Below, in pieces: positions 7,594 to 14,814 of a stretch of DNA of 20,806 nucleotides. The stretch covers positions 1-20,806 of the forward strand of contig JAZOAY010000150.1 of assembly GCA_045595725.1 (NCBI GenBank). Direction: 5' to 3'. The position numbers and the translations under genes are program-made. The number at the start of each line of letters is the position of its first letter. Within the stretch, counting starts at the first letter, position 1. This DNA is from SIG575 sp045595725 (GTDB taxonomy: Bacteria; Bacillota; Clostridia; Oscillospirales; Acutalibacteraceae). Below the pieces are notes generated by a model, which searched no databases, was not told where the DNA came from, and saw nothing but the letters and a program-made list of their open reading frames with translations.

Positions 7594-8148
7594 TCAGTAT
7601 TTTACCGTTCCGTCGGGATTGAAAAGGGGAAGCTTTTCAAGGAAGATGATGTCATCTCTTTCTGCAGCAGCACCTTCTGCGAGGACTGCCATTCTGCCTA
7701 CAATTTCACCGCCTGCTTTGTTTACAAGCTGTTCAATTGCCCAAAGAGATTCTCCTGTTGAAATAACGTCGTCAACGATGAGGATTTTTTTGCCTTTCAT
7801 CATTTCTGCCTCAGCAGTATCAAGGTAGAGATGCTGAACTTTATCGGTTGTGATTGATTTCACTTCAACGTCAAAAACACCACTCATGTAAAGTTTAGGA
7901 TATTTTCTTGCAACAAAATAAGTTTCGTCATTATTCTGTCTTGCAAATTCATGTGCAAGGGGAATACCTTTTGCTTCTGCTGTAATAACATAATCGTATT
8001 CAGGAGCTTTTTTGAGAAGGTCACGTGCGCATGCTTCCGTCAGCTGTGCTGCACCGAAAAGAATAAAAGCTCCTATGTAAAGATCTTCTGTGACTTCGCA
8101 AAGGGGAAGTGACCAATCAATTCCTGCAATATTCATTTTGTAATCCAT
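7594..8148 (-). CDS. Purine-type phosphoribosyltransferase (APRT-like)
   Basis: This 184-residue type I phosphoribosyltransferase has the PRPP-binding motif ILIVDDVISTGES at about 122-134, with Asp126-Asp127 and Thr131-Gly132. Its overall plan (GAFILFG, VITAEAKGIPLAHEFA, YFVARK) matches adenine phosphoribosyltransferases. Family members join a free base to PRPP to give a nucleotide. Adenine is the likeliest substrate, but xanthine or another base cannot be excluded, so no symbol is assigned. AGAGGT lies about 7 bases before the ATG. It follows the alkaline phosphatase gene in the same direction after 65 bases that hold a GC-rich hairpin. A 12-bp inverted repeat (7573-7584/7590-7601) covers its last codons. 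Confidence 0.85.
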   Translation of the reverse strand: MDYKMNIAGIDWSLPLCEVTEDLYIGAFILFGAAQLTEACARDLLKKAPEYDYVITAEAKGIPLAHEFARQNNDETYFVARKYPKLYMSGVFDVEVKSITTDKVQHLYLDTAEAEMMKGKKILIVDDVISTGESLWAIEQLVNKAGGEIVGRMAVLAEGAAAERDDIIFLEKLPLFNPDGTVKY

Positions 8149-8174
8149 AATAATACCTCTTTTGAATAATTCAA

Positions 8175-8198
8175 GGCGGAACCGAAACTGATTCCGCC
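8175..8198 (-). terminator. GC-rich hairpin between alkaline phosphatase and phosphoribosyltransferase genes
   Basis: GGCGGAA (8175-8181) and TTCCGCC (8192-8198) form a 7-bp stem with a 10-base loop, shortly after the phosphatase stop (8214). The following minus-strand bases (TTGAATTATT) form only a weak T tract, so it is probably a leaky terminator or RNA-stabilising hairpin. Confidence 0.45.
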
Positions 8199-8213
8199 CT
8201 TTGAAAAGTTTAC

Positions 8214-9326
8214 TTATTTAGCACAGGGGAATGTTCCTTTTTCTGCACCGAGGATAAGTCCTATCTGTGCACCGATATGTCTGTTTTCATATGCGGCGCC
8301 GTTAATGAACCCTGCATCTGATTCAGAAACAAAGAGAGGAACATTAGCGTTTGTGTGACTACCTGATGTGAAATAATATGAATCATTTTCAGCATCGTAT
8401 GTAATACCGCCTGTCTCATGGTCAGCGGTAACGATAACAAGTGTTTCACCATCTTCTTCCGCAAAATCAAGTGCAATTTCAATTGCGTTGTCAAATTCGT
8501 TAAGGCTCTTGATCATGCCTTCCATTTCGTTTGAATGTGAGTGTTTGTCAATACAAGCACCTTCAATCATAAGGAAGAAGCCGTCTTCATCCTGTGAAAG
8601 AATATCAATAGCTTTTTCTGTCATAGCTTCAAGGTGAGGAGTATCATGATTGTTTGTGATGTTCTTAAGGTCATCAAAATCAAACTGACCGAAAGACTGA
8701 GTTTTGCCGTCAAATGCCTCAAGTTCTGCTGCTGTATCAATGTATGTGAAGTCATTTGCGTTAGCAATTTCTTCGTTTATAATACCTGTAAATCCACCCC
8801 AGATAAGGTCGATATCAGATGCAAGCTGCTGCTCTGTGATGTCAACGTCGTTATCTCTTGAATATGTATGTGCACTGAATGCTGAGGGAGTTGCACCTGC
8901 AGTATAGTCAGTTGTAACAACGCCTACAGCTTTACCTAGGTCTTTGGCAACCTCTGAAACATTTTTAGGAGTTGCAAATGCTCTGCAGAAATCAAGAGCA
9001 TAAGTCGAAACCATGCCGTTGATTGTTCTGATACCGCAAGCAAGAGCGGTTGCACCTGCTGCTGAGTCAGTTGTAACACCGAAAAGTGAGTTGGTTTTTG
9101 ATTGACCTCTGACGGGCATTGCTTCCATGTTGAGCTCTTCAATGCTGAGAGCCTGCTTACCGCTTTTGAGATGATTTTCGCCCATGCCGTCACCGATCAT
9201 GAGGATGACGTTTTTGTAAGTTTTATAGTCTTTGGAAGTTGTTTCAAGCCCGAAATGTCCTGTAATGTTTGCGAGAGTTGTAAGTGCTGCGATTATAATT
9301 GCAGCAATTTTCTGAAAAATTGCCAT
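8214..9326 (-). CDS. Alkaline phosphatase (PhoA family), exported
   Basis: This 370-residue metalloenzyme hydrolyses phosphomonoesters outside the membrane. The PhoA-family active site is complete: Asp46 (MIGDGMG), nucleophile Ser88 (TTDSAAGATA), Arg157 (HTYSRD) equivalent to E. coli Arg166, Glu255 and Asp260 (EGACIDKHSH), His264, Asp302-His303 (TADHETGG) and His324 (GSHTNANVP). Position 262 is His, where the E. coli enzyme has Gln in KQDH. The N-terminus (1-25, FQKIAAIIIAALTTLANITGHFG) looks like a signal peptide or anchor without an obvious cleavage site. AGGAGG lies 8 bases before the ATG. The gene starts only 39 bases after the zinc permease gene with no convincing terminator between, so the zinc importer and this zinc-dependent enzyme are probably co-transcribed. 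Confidence 0.93.
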   Translation of the reverse strand: MAIFQKIAAIIIAALTTLANITGHFGLETTSKDYKTYKNVILMIGDGMGENHLKSGKQALSIEELNMEAMPVRGQSKTNSLFGVTTDSAAGATALACGIRTINGMVSTYALDFCRAFATPKNVSEVAKDLGKAVGVVTTDYTAGATPSAFSAHTYSRDNDVDITEQQLASDIDLIWGGFTGIINEEIANANDFTYIDTAAELEAFDGKTQSFGQFDFDDLKNITNNHDTPHLEAMTEKAIDILSQDEDGFFLMIEGACIDKHSHSNEMEGMIKSLNEFDNAIEIALDFAEEDGETLVIVTADHETGGITYDAENDSYYFTSGSHTNANVPLFVSESDAGFINGAAYENRHIGAQIGLILGAEKGTFPCAK

Positions 9327-9365
9327 GAATTTTTCCTCCTTTAAAGTGATATTGTAGTTATTTTA

Positions 9366-10217
9366 TCACACTAATTTTTTAATTGCAATACTTTTGCCCA
9401 CAAAATGGAACAGAATGAATGCAATAAGGTTGACTGTAACAACACATGCACCTGTCTGCCAACCAAGTAAACATGCGGCAAAAAAGCCGATAACAAAGCA
9501 GACAAGGGATATAACAACAGAAGATATAAGTACACTTTTAAATGTTCTGAAAACTCTCATTGCTGTCATTGCAGGGAAAACAATAAGTGCGGAAATCATA
9601 AGTGAACCCATCATATTCATCCCGAGAACAACGGTAACTGCAGTGAAAATTGCAAGCAGCGTGTTATAAAGATTGGTGTTAAGCCCCGTGGCTTTTGAAA
9701 AGTTTTCGTCGAACGTTACGGCAAAAATTTTCGTGTAGAAGAAAACAAAAAGAATAATAATTCCGAAACTGAGAACAAGACTGAGGATAAGGTCAATATC
9801 GCCGATTGTAAAAAGTGAAGCAGAGCCGAAAAGACTGTTGCAGATGTCAGTACTTCTCTGTCCTGACATGTTGTAAAGAAGACTGCCCAAGGCTACGGCT
9901 CCTGTTGAAACAATGGCGATTGCCGAATCACCTTTTACTTTGCCTTTGTTACCTAATTTCAAAAGAAAAAAAGCGGTAGCAATTACAATAGGGATTGAAA
10001 AAATAAGTTTCATTTCACTCATGTTAAGAGCAGCTGCAATTGCAACTGCACCGAACCCTACATGAGAGAGTCCGTCACCAATCATGGAAAATCTTTTAAG
10101 AACCAGGCTTACACCTAAAAGGGAGGAACAGAGTGAAACGAGAAATCCTACAACCAAGGCTCTCATAACAAGGTTTATCATAAATTCACTTGAAAAAAGT
10201 TCACTGAAAGTCATCAT
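9366..10217 (-). CDS. znuB: Zinc/manganese-type ABC transporter permease (ZnuB/AdcB-like)
   Basis: This 283-residue hydrophobic protein has about eight membrane spans and the ABC-3 permease signature. Recognisable stretches are SLLGVSLVLKRFSMIGDGLSHVGFGAVAI near 35-65, NMMGSLMISALIVFPAMTAMRVF near 200-222, and a final hydrophobic span. It forms the membrane channel of the importer encoded with the two genes upstream. The start is the first of two ATGs (10217 and 10214), overlapping the stop of the ATPase gene (ATGA), with GGGAGG nine bases upstream. Zinc is the most likely substrate from family resemblance and from the neighbouring zinc enzyme. Manganese or iron transporters share the fold, so the symbol is by best family match. 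Confidence 0.88.
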   Translation of the reverse strand: MMTFSELFSSEFMINLVMRALVVGFLVSLCSSLLGVSLVLKRFSMIGDGLSHVGFGAVAIAAALNMSEMKLIFSIPIVIATAFFLLKLGNKGKVKGDSAIAIVSTGAVALGSLLYNMSGQRSTDICNSLFGSASLFTIGDIDLILSLVLSFGIIILFVFFYTKIFAVTFDENFSKATGLNTNLYNTLLAIFTAVTVVLGMNMMGSLMISALIVFPAMTAMRVFRTFKSVLISSVVISLVCFVIGFFAACLLGWQTGACVVTVNLIAFILFHFVGKSIAIKKLV

Positions 10218-10915
10218 TCTTTTTCGCCTCCCTTGAAAAATGAGGAAAAACCTTTCAAAATATAATCTTCTGTTTTTCCGAAGAAAAGAGGTTCATTGTG
10301 AAGATGGAGAATATGACTTGCATATTTTGTTGCGGCATCAATGTCGTGAGATATCATTATTATAGTGATGCCTTTGTCGTTGAGTTCTTTGATAATTTTG
10401 TACATTTCCTCAGTTACAACAGGGTCAAGCCCTGCAACAGGTTCATCAAGGAGAAGAAGTGAAGTTGTGGCACACATTGCACGCGCAAGAAGAACTCGCT
10501 GCTGCTGACCTCCGGATAAATCCTGATAAGAATGTTTTTTCAGATGTGAAATTCCAAGCAATTCCATGTTGGTCTTGGCAAGATTTTTTTCTGCGGAGGA
10601 ATAAAACGGCTTCAGACCTCTTTTGCCTAAAGCTCCTGAAAGCACAACCTCCCACACGGAAGCAGGAAAGTCACGTTGTATATCTGTCTGCTGAGGGAGA
10701 TAACCGATTTCGCTGTGTTTCACACAACAGAAATTTATTTCTCCCGAGACAGGTTTTATAAGCCTCAGAAGAGCTTTCATCAGCGTGCTTTTACCGCTGC
10801 CGTTTTCGCCTACAATACAAAGATAGTCTCCATGGTCTATTGTGAAAGATAAATTCCTGAGTACTGTCTTGCTGTCATAGGCAAGTTCTAAATTTTTACA
10901 GTTAATAAGACTCAT
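10214..10915 (-). CDS. znuC: Zinc/manganese-type ABC transporter ATP-binding protein (ZnuC/AdcC-like)
   Basis: This is a 233-residue ATPase. Walker A is GENGSGKST (36-44), the Q-loop is YLPQQ (72-76), the signature is LSGGQQQR (133-140), Walker B is LLLLDEP (153-159) and the switch histidine is His190 (ISHD). It powers metal import through the permease encoded next. I chose the ATG at 10915, one base after the stop of the binding-protein gene, because GGTGA lies just upstream and the product then begins MSLINCKNLELAYD, as typical. An earlier in-frame ATG at 10933 would overlap the upstream gene by 17 bases and has no obvious ribosome site. Gene order binding protein, ATPase, permease is normal for adc/znu operons of Gram-positives. 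Confidence 0.9.
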   Translation of the reverse strand: MSLINCKNLELAYDSKTVLRNLSFTIDHGDYLCIVGENGSGKSTLMKALLRLIKPVSGEINFCCVKHSEIGYLPQQTDIQRDFPASVWEVVLSGALGKRGLKPFYSSAEKNLAKTNMELLGISHLKKHSYQDLSGGQQQRVLLARAMCATTSLLLLDEPVAGLDPVVTEEMYKIIKELNDKGITIIMISHDIDAATKYASHILHLHNEPLFFGKTEDYILKGFSSFFKGGEKE

Positions 10916-10916
10916 T

Positions 10917-11807
10917 TCATTCACCTGTGGCATTTTTTAATAATGCGATTTTCAGATTCTCAAGGTTCTTTGTCATAAGAGAAATGTATGTTTCTCCATT
11001 TTCAAATTCTTCTTCCGTTACGTTGTGACATGAATGAAATTGAAGAATTTCTGCACCGGTTTCACGACTTATTGTTTCCGCGACCGTGCTGTCAGAAAAT
11101 TCAATTGTGAAGACTGCAGGAATGTTTTTTTCTTTTACCTTTTCTATAAGGGAATTTATTGTTTTTATTCCTGCTTCTGTTTCAGTTGAACATCCTTCAA
11201 ATGCAGAATAATAATTAAGACCGTAGTCTTTTGCGAAATTCAGAAAAGGAAATCTTTCTGCAAAAACAAGTGTTTTAAAATCTGTTTTGTTTATTACACT
11301 TTCAATTTCATTGTCAAGTGAGTTCAGTTTTTCAATATACAAAATGGTATTATCTTTGTAAATCTGTGCATTTTTTTTGTCAATCTCACAGAGCGTGTTA
11401 CATAATTCCTTAACTATTACAACTGCATTTTTCGGTGAAGTCCATACATGTTCATCTTCGTAATCTTTTACAATTTCACAGAGGGCGAGACGTGTGTTTC
11501 CGTTTTCAGGAACATCTTTTACCCAATGGTCATCTTCTGAACCTGTGTAAATAAAAAGGTCACTTTCACTGACTGCGGCAATGTCTGAAAGGGAAGTTTC
11601 AAAGCCGTGAACTTCTTTTCCTGCGGGAATAAGAAGACTCAGTTCGATGTTCTCGGCACCCTTTGTTATTTCTCTTAAAAAATCATACTGAGGGAAAATG
11701 GTAGCTGTAATTTTCAGTATGTTTTCGGTGTTTTTATTTGTATTTTGTATACCGCATCCTGAAAAAATAAGCAGAATTGTAAGTAAAACCGGTAAAACTC
11801 TTCTCAT
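10917..11807 (-). CDS. znuA: Zinc-binding lipoprotein of ABC importer (ZnuA/AdcA-like, cluster A-I)
   Basis: This 296-residue substrate-binding lipoprotein has a signal peptide ending in FSGC with lipidated Cys18. It is expected to sit on the outer membrane face and deliver metal to the permease. Metal-site residues include His67 (KEVHGFETS) and His120 (DEHVWTSP). Where classical ZnuA has its third His, this protein reads FAERFPFLNFAKDYGL, with Arg185. The later HSCHNVT (His258, His261) and GCSTETEAGI fit a Firmicutes subfamily that I remember sharing this pattern, so the site may use other ligands. The long His-rich loop of proteobacterial ZnuA is absent. GGAGGT lies about 8 bases before the ATG, and a perfect promoter with an overlapping palindrome lies upstream. 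It is the first gene of the operon. Confidence 0.9.
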   Translation of the reverse strand: MRRVLPVLLTILLIFSGCGIQNTNKNTENILKITATIFPQYDFLREITKGAENIELSLLIPAGKEVHGFETSLSDIAAVSESDLFIYTGSEDDHWVKDVPENGNTRLALCEIVKDYEDEHVWTSPKNAVVIVKELCNTLCEIDKKNAQIYKDNTILYIEKLNSLDNEIESVINKTDFKTLVFAERFPFLNFAKDYGLNYYSAFEGCSTETEAGIKTINSLIEKVKEKNIPAVFTIEFSDSTVAETISRETGAEILQFHSCHNVTEEEFENGETYISLMTKNLENLKIALLKNATGE

Positions 11808-11820
11808 TGTGAGACCTCCG

Positions 11821-11847
11821 TGAATTTGAATTTGAAATTCAAATTCA
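11821..11847 (-). promoter_or_regulatory. Perfect 27-bp palindrome, probable Zur/Fur-family operator of the zinc operon
   Basis: The half-site TGAATTTGAATTT, a central G and its exact reverse complement AAATTCAAATTCA form a 13-1-13 palindrome. It starts at the last base of the -10 box and covers the likely transcription start, 14 bases before the znuA ATG. Position and symmetry fit repression by a metalloregulator, and Zur is the natural candidate for a zinc importer. The sequence differs from the Bacillus Zur box, so the repressor's identity is inference. Confidence 0.7.
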
Positions 11848-11875
11848 TTATATAGATATATAGCCGATATGTCAA
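11847..11875 (-). promoter_or_regulatory. Consensus sigma-A promoter of the zinc importer operon
   Basis: Minus-strand TTGACA (11875-11870), a 17-base spacer and TATAAT (11852-11847) match the consensus at every position. Such a strong promoter with an operator across its start implies tight repression and high output when released. Confidence 0.88.
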
Positions 11876-11917
11876 TAAAAAAAGTAAATATATTTTACTA
11901 ATATTTATTTAAAAGTA

Positions 11918-11946
11918 TAGACAAAATTTATAAATTATGTTACAAT
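11918..11946 (+). promoter_or_regulatory. Promoter of the secreted alpha/beta-hydrolase gene
   Basis: TAGACA (11918-11923), a 17-base spacer and TACAAT (11941-11946), with AAGGAGG at 11964-11970 downstream. It is divergent from the zinc promoter. An inverted repeat AGTAAA-TATAT-TTTACT (11883-11899) lies between the two. Confidence 0.65.
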
Positions 11947-11980
11947 TTTTCCATAAAAAATACAAGGAGGCTTGTTTTTT

Positions 11981-13852
11981 ATGAACAAAGTTTTCAAAAG
12001 AGTCATTGCCTTTATGCTCGTTTTAGCGATGAGCTTTGGCGTTGTGTCGCAGGTTCTTGCGGCTGACAGCACAGACCCCGTTGAAGTTGTTTCCGATTTA
12101 AATGAAGCAGCAGACACTCTTACAACAGGTAAACAGGTGCCTGTTATCATTATCCATGGTATTTCACAGATTGATACTGTTATCATGGATGAAAACGGAA
12201 AACCTCTTAAAGATGATGCAGGTGAAGTAATCACAGGCTGGCCTTTGACAGTTGATGTCAAAGAACTTGTTCTTACGATTCTTTTCCCTGTTCTTCTCAC
12301 TCTCATCACACAGCATGACTTTGCTTCAAAAGCAGGATATAAAGCTGCATGTAACGCTCTTAAATATAATGCATGTGACCTTAACGGTGACCCTGTTTAT
12401 CCTACTTTTGTAGACAGACAGTATTGTTCAGTAGGTGACATGGACCAGGAACATAGAGACATCGTTTACGATGCAGTTCCTTTCCAGGATGTTGCAAAAG
12501 AAATCGGTGAAGATAATCTTTATTTCTTTGCATACAATTCATCAGGCGATGTTACACAGATTGCACAGGATCTTAACGATTATATTGAAATGGTTAAGAA
12601 ACAGACAGACTCAGAAGAAGTAAGCCTTGCTCCTATCAGTATGGGTGGTACAGTAGTAACTGCATGGCTTGAAATGTTCTCAGGCAGATACGACCTTTAT
12701 GAAGATAACTACGACAGCGTTCACAAAATCGTTTTCGTTATTGCTGCTCTTGACGGTTCTGCAATTCTCGGTGACCTTTTTGTAAATGATACTCTTCTTA
12801 ATAATGATGAATTCCTTTATACAAGACTTCTTCCTGAACTCCTTGATGAAGAATGGTATGCATATCTTCTCAATATTGTTCTGAGAATACTTCCGCACGA
12901 TGTTCTTGTTTCAGTTGTTGATTCGATTTTTTCAGGAGCAAAGGATACACTTGTAGGTAACTGCACAATTTTCTGGGCACTTATTCCAAAAGCGAACTTT
13001 GACGAGTCTTATGAACTTTATTTCAAGGATAAAGGCCCTGAATACGACACAATCAGAACGAAAGTTAAACTTTATAACACAGCACAGAAAAATCTTCAGA
13101 CTAATATTAACAGACTTATGAGTGATGAATTCGGCGGTATTGTACATGCTATCTGTTCTTATGGTCTTCCTCTTTATACCGTCGGTTCAAGTTCACTTTA
13201 CATCAATGCAGACTCAATCATTCACTCAGCATCAACAAGCCTTTTCGCAACATTTGCAGATCTTGGCGAAACACTTCCCGTTGATTATGTTGCAAAGAAT
13301 CCTGTATGTACAGATCCCACACATAACCATATTTCTCCCGATAAGGTAGTTGACGCTTCAACATCATATCTTCCTGAAACAACATGGTATATACAGGGAC
13401 TTAACCACGAAAGAACAGGCAGAAGCGACTCTGTTATCAATTTTGCAGGTGTTCTTCTTAAAGACGATACAATCAAGGATGTACATTCAGACCCTGAAAA
13501 CTATCCCCAGTTCAACGGTTCAAGAATAACTAAAGACCTGAGACTCCATGACATCCCCAATGCAGAAAAAGCTCTTGCAGAAAATACAACAATGACAGAA
13601 GCACAGAGAGCAGAACTTCAGGCTGCCCTTGATGACTGTAAGCTTATGCTCACAGAAACAGTTGTTGATACTGTAAAGAGCGAAAACAGAATTCAGAGAC
13701 TCAGAAATGCACTTATCGACATCGGTGTTTACGGTGCTCCCGAAGAGCCTAGCGAAGCAGCCGGAGTTGCCCGTGAAATTTTCAAATGGCTTTCAGACAC
13801 AGCTTATAAGAGCTGGGGTACAAAAGGTTTCAGCGAAGTTCTTTTCGGATGA
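11981..13852 (+). CDS. Secreted alpha/beta-hydrolase, lipase-like, uncharacterised
   Basis: This 623-residue exported protein has a signal peptide (1-28, cleavage near VLA-AD) and an alpha/beta-hydrolase core. The oxyanion motif is IIIHGIS (His59-Gly60). The nucleophile elbow is PISMGG, with Ser220 and Pro in place of the usual first Gly of GxSxG. ALDGSAILGD (Asp258) is a lipase-type stretch after the elbow, and GLNHERTG gives the candidate catalytic His476. About 215 residues between Ser and His probably form a large lid or cap, unlike small lipases. A C-terminal helical region (about 530-623) has unknown function. Lipid or ester substrates are likely but not identifiable. I chose the ATG at 11981, ten bases after AAGGAGG; an upstream TTG at 11972 is too close to that site. 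Its stop overlaps the nucleoside hydrolase start. Confidence 0.75.
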   Translation: MNKVFKRVIAFMLVLAMSFGVVSQVLAADSTDPVEVVSDLNEAADTLTTGKQVPVIIIHGISQIDTVIMDENGKPLKDDAGEVITGWPLTVDVKELVLTILFPVLLTLITQHDFASKAGYKAACNALKYNACDLNGDPVYPTFVDRQYCSVGDMDQEHRDIVYDAVPFQDVAKEIGEDNLYFFAYNSSGDVTQIAQDLNDYIEMVKKQTDSEEVSLAPISMGGTVVTAWLEMFSGRYDLYEDNYDSVHKIVFVIAALDGSAILGDLFVNDTLLNNDEFLYTRLLPELLDEEWYAYLLNIVLRILPHDVLVSVVDSIFSGAKDTLVGNCTIFWALIPKANFDESYELYFKDKGPEYDTIRTKVKLYNTAQKNLQTNINRLMSDEFGGIVHAICSYGLPLYTVGSSSLYINADSIIHSASTSLFATFADLGETLPVDYVAKNPVCTDPTHNHISPDKVVDASTSYLPETTWYIQGLNHERTGRSDSVINFAGVLLKDDTIKDVHSDPENYPQFNGSRITKDLRLHDIPNAEKALAENTTMTEAQRAELQAALDDCKLMLTETVVDTVKSENRIQRLRNALIDIGVYGAPEEPSEAAGVAREIFKWLSDTAYKSWGTKGFSEVLFG

Positions 13853-14757
13853 GCAGAAAACGAACGGTAATTTTTGATACCGATTGGTGGACAGATTGTG
13901 ACGACTGTGTTGCGCTAAAACTTCTTCTGATGTCAGAAGAAACAGAACTTATCGGTGTTAACATTAATGCGTTTATGGAAAATTCCCCTTACTCTGTTGA
14001 GTTGTTTCTTACTCAATACGGTAGGGGAAACATTCCTGTTTCTGTGGATAAAAACGCAACAGATTTTAAAGATGCTCCTCGCGAAAGTTATCAGGAAGCA
14101 ATTATACATCATTTTTCAGACGGCAATTTTAAATCTTCCGATAATTACGAAACTTCGGTTAAATTTTACAGAAGACTTCTTGCTTCTCAGAATGAAAAGA
14201 CCGATATTATTGCGGTAGGTTTTCAAAATTCAATTGCAGACTTACTTCTCAGCGAAGGTGATGAATTTTCACCTCTGAGCGGAGTTGAACTTTGCAAAGA
14301 AAAAGTAGGAAAACTTTGGGCAATGGCAGGAAAATGGAATGAAAACGGTGGCAGAGAATATAACGTTGCCAACGGTAAGCGTTCCATAAAAGCGGCAGAG
14401 ATAATTTCTGAAAAATTTCCCTGTCCAGTAACTTATCTCGGTTTTGAAGTCGGAGAGAGTGTTGTGTCGGGCGGCAGTGAAGTTATCGGAGATGAAAGTG
14501 ATGTGCTTTGGGTTTCGATGAACGCACACGGTTCAGTTAAAGGCAGAAGTTCATGGGACCCTATGACTGCGTTGCTTGCCGTTATCGGTGATGAAGAAAA
14601 AGCAGGATACGACAAAGTTTACGGCAAATTTACTTTTGATGAAGAAGGACGAAACTATTTTGTTCCCGATTTATTATCAGACAGATGCTTTGTTGTTAAG
14701 AAGTATGATGATGCATATTACAGCAACAAAATAAATGAGCGTATTTCTTGCAAATAA
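13849..14757 (+). CDS. Nucleoside hydrolase (IUNH superfamily)
   Basis: This 302-residue protein starts with the calcium-binding N-terminal motif of nucleoside N-ribohydrolases, FDTDWWTDCDD (Asp10, Asp12, Asp16, Asp18, Asp19), a stretched version of DTDPGIDD. It ends its core with SSWDPMTALLAV, where Asp237 matches the late calcium-binding Asp. The family splits the N-glycosidic bond of nucleosides into base and ribose; substrate range is not readable, and the altered N-terminal motif could mean a non-purine or non-nucleoside substrate. It has no signal peptide, so it acts in the cytoplasm. The ATG overlaps the TGA of the secreted hydrolase gene (ATGA), with no clear ribosome site of its own, so expression depends on coupling. 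Confidence 0.85.
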   Translation: MSRKRTVIFDTDWWTDCDDCVALKLLLMSEETELIGVNINAFMENSPYSVELFLTQYGRGNIPVSVDKNATDFKDAPRESYQEAIIHHFSDGNFKSSDNYETSVKFYRRLLASQNEKTDIIAVGFQNSIADLLLSEGDEFSPLSGVELCKEKVGKLWAMAGKWNENGGREYNVANGKRSIKAAEIISEKFPCPVTYLGFEVGESVVSGGSEVIGDESDVLWVSMNAHGSVKGRSSWDPMTALLAVIGDEEKAGYDKVYGKFTFDEEGRNYFVPDLLSDRCFVVKKYDDAYYSNKINERISCK

Positions 14758-14814
14758 ACATTATGTATATTTCCCGAAAGGGTAGTATAAAAAGCAAAAA
14801 CAAAGGAGATTATT

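Noticed and set aside
7573..7601. 12-bp inverted repeat read as a terminator
   Set aside because: It overlaps the last codons of the phosphoribosyltransferase gene, and its T tract is only four bases on one strand and absent on the other.
9346..9369. GTGATA/TATCAC hairpin between the zinc permease and alkaline phosphatase genes
   Set aside because: The stem is only 6 bp, AT-rich, with a 12-base loop, overlaps the permease stop codon and lacks a T tract, so it should not end transcription.
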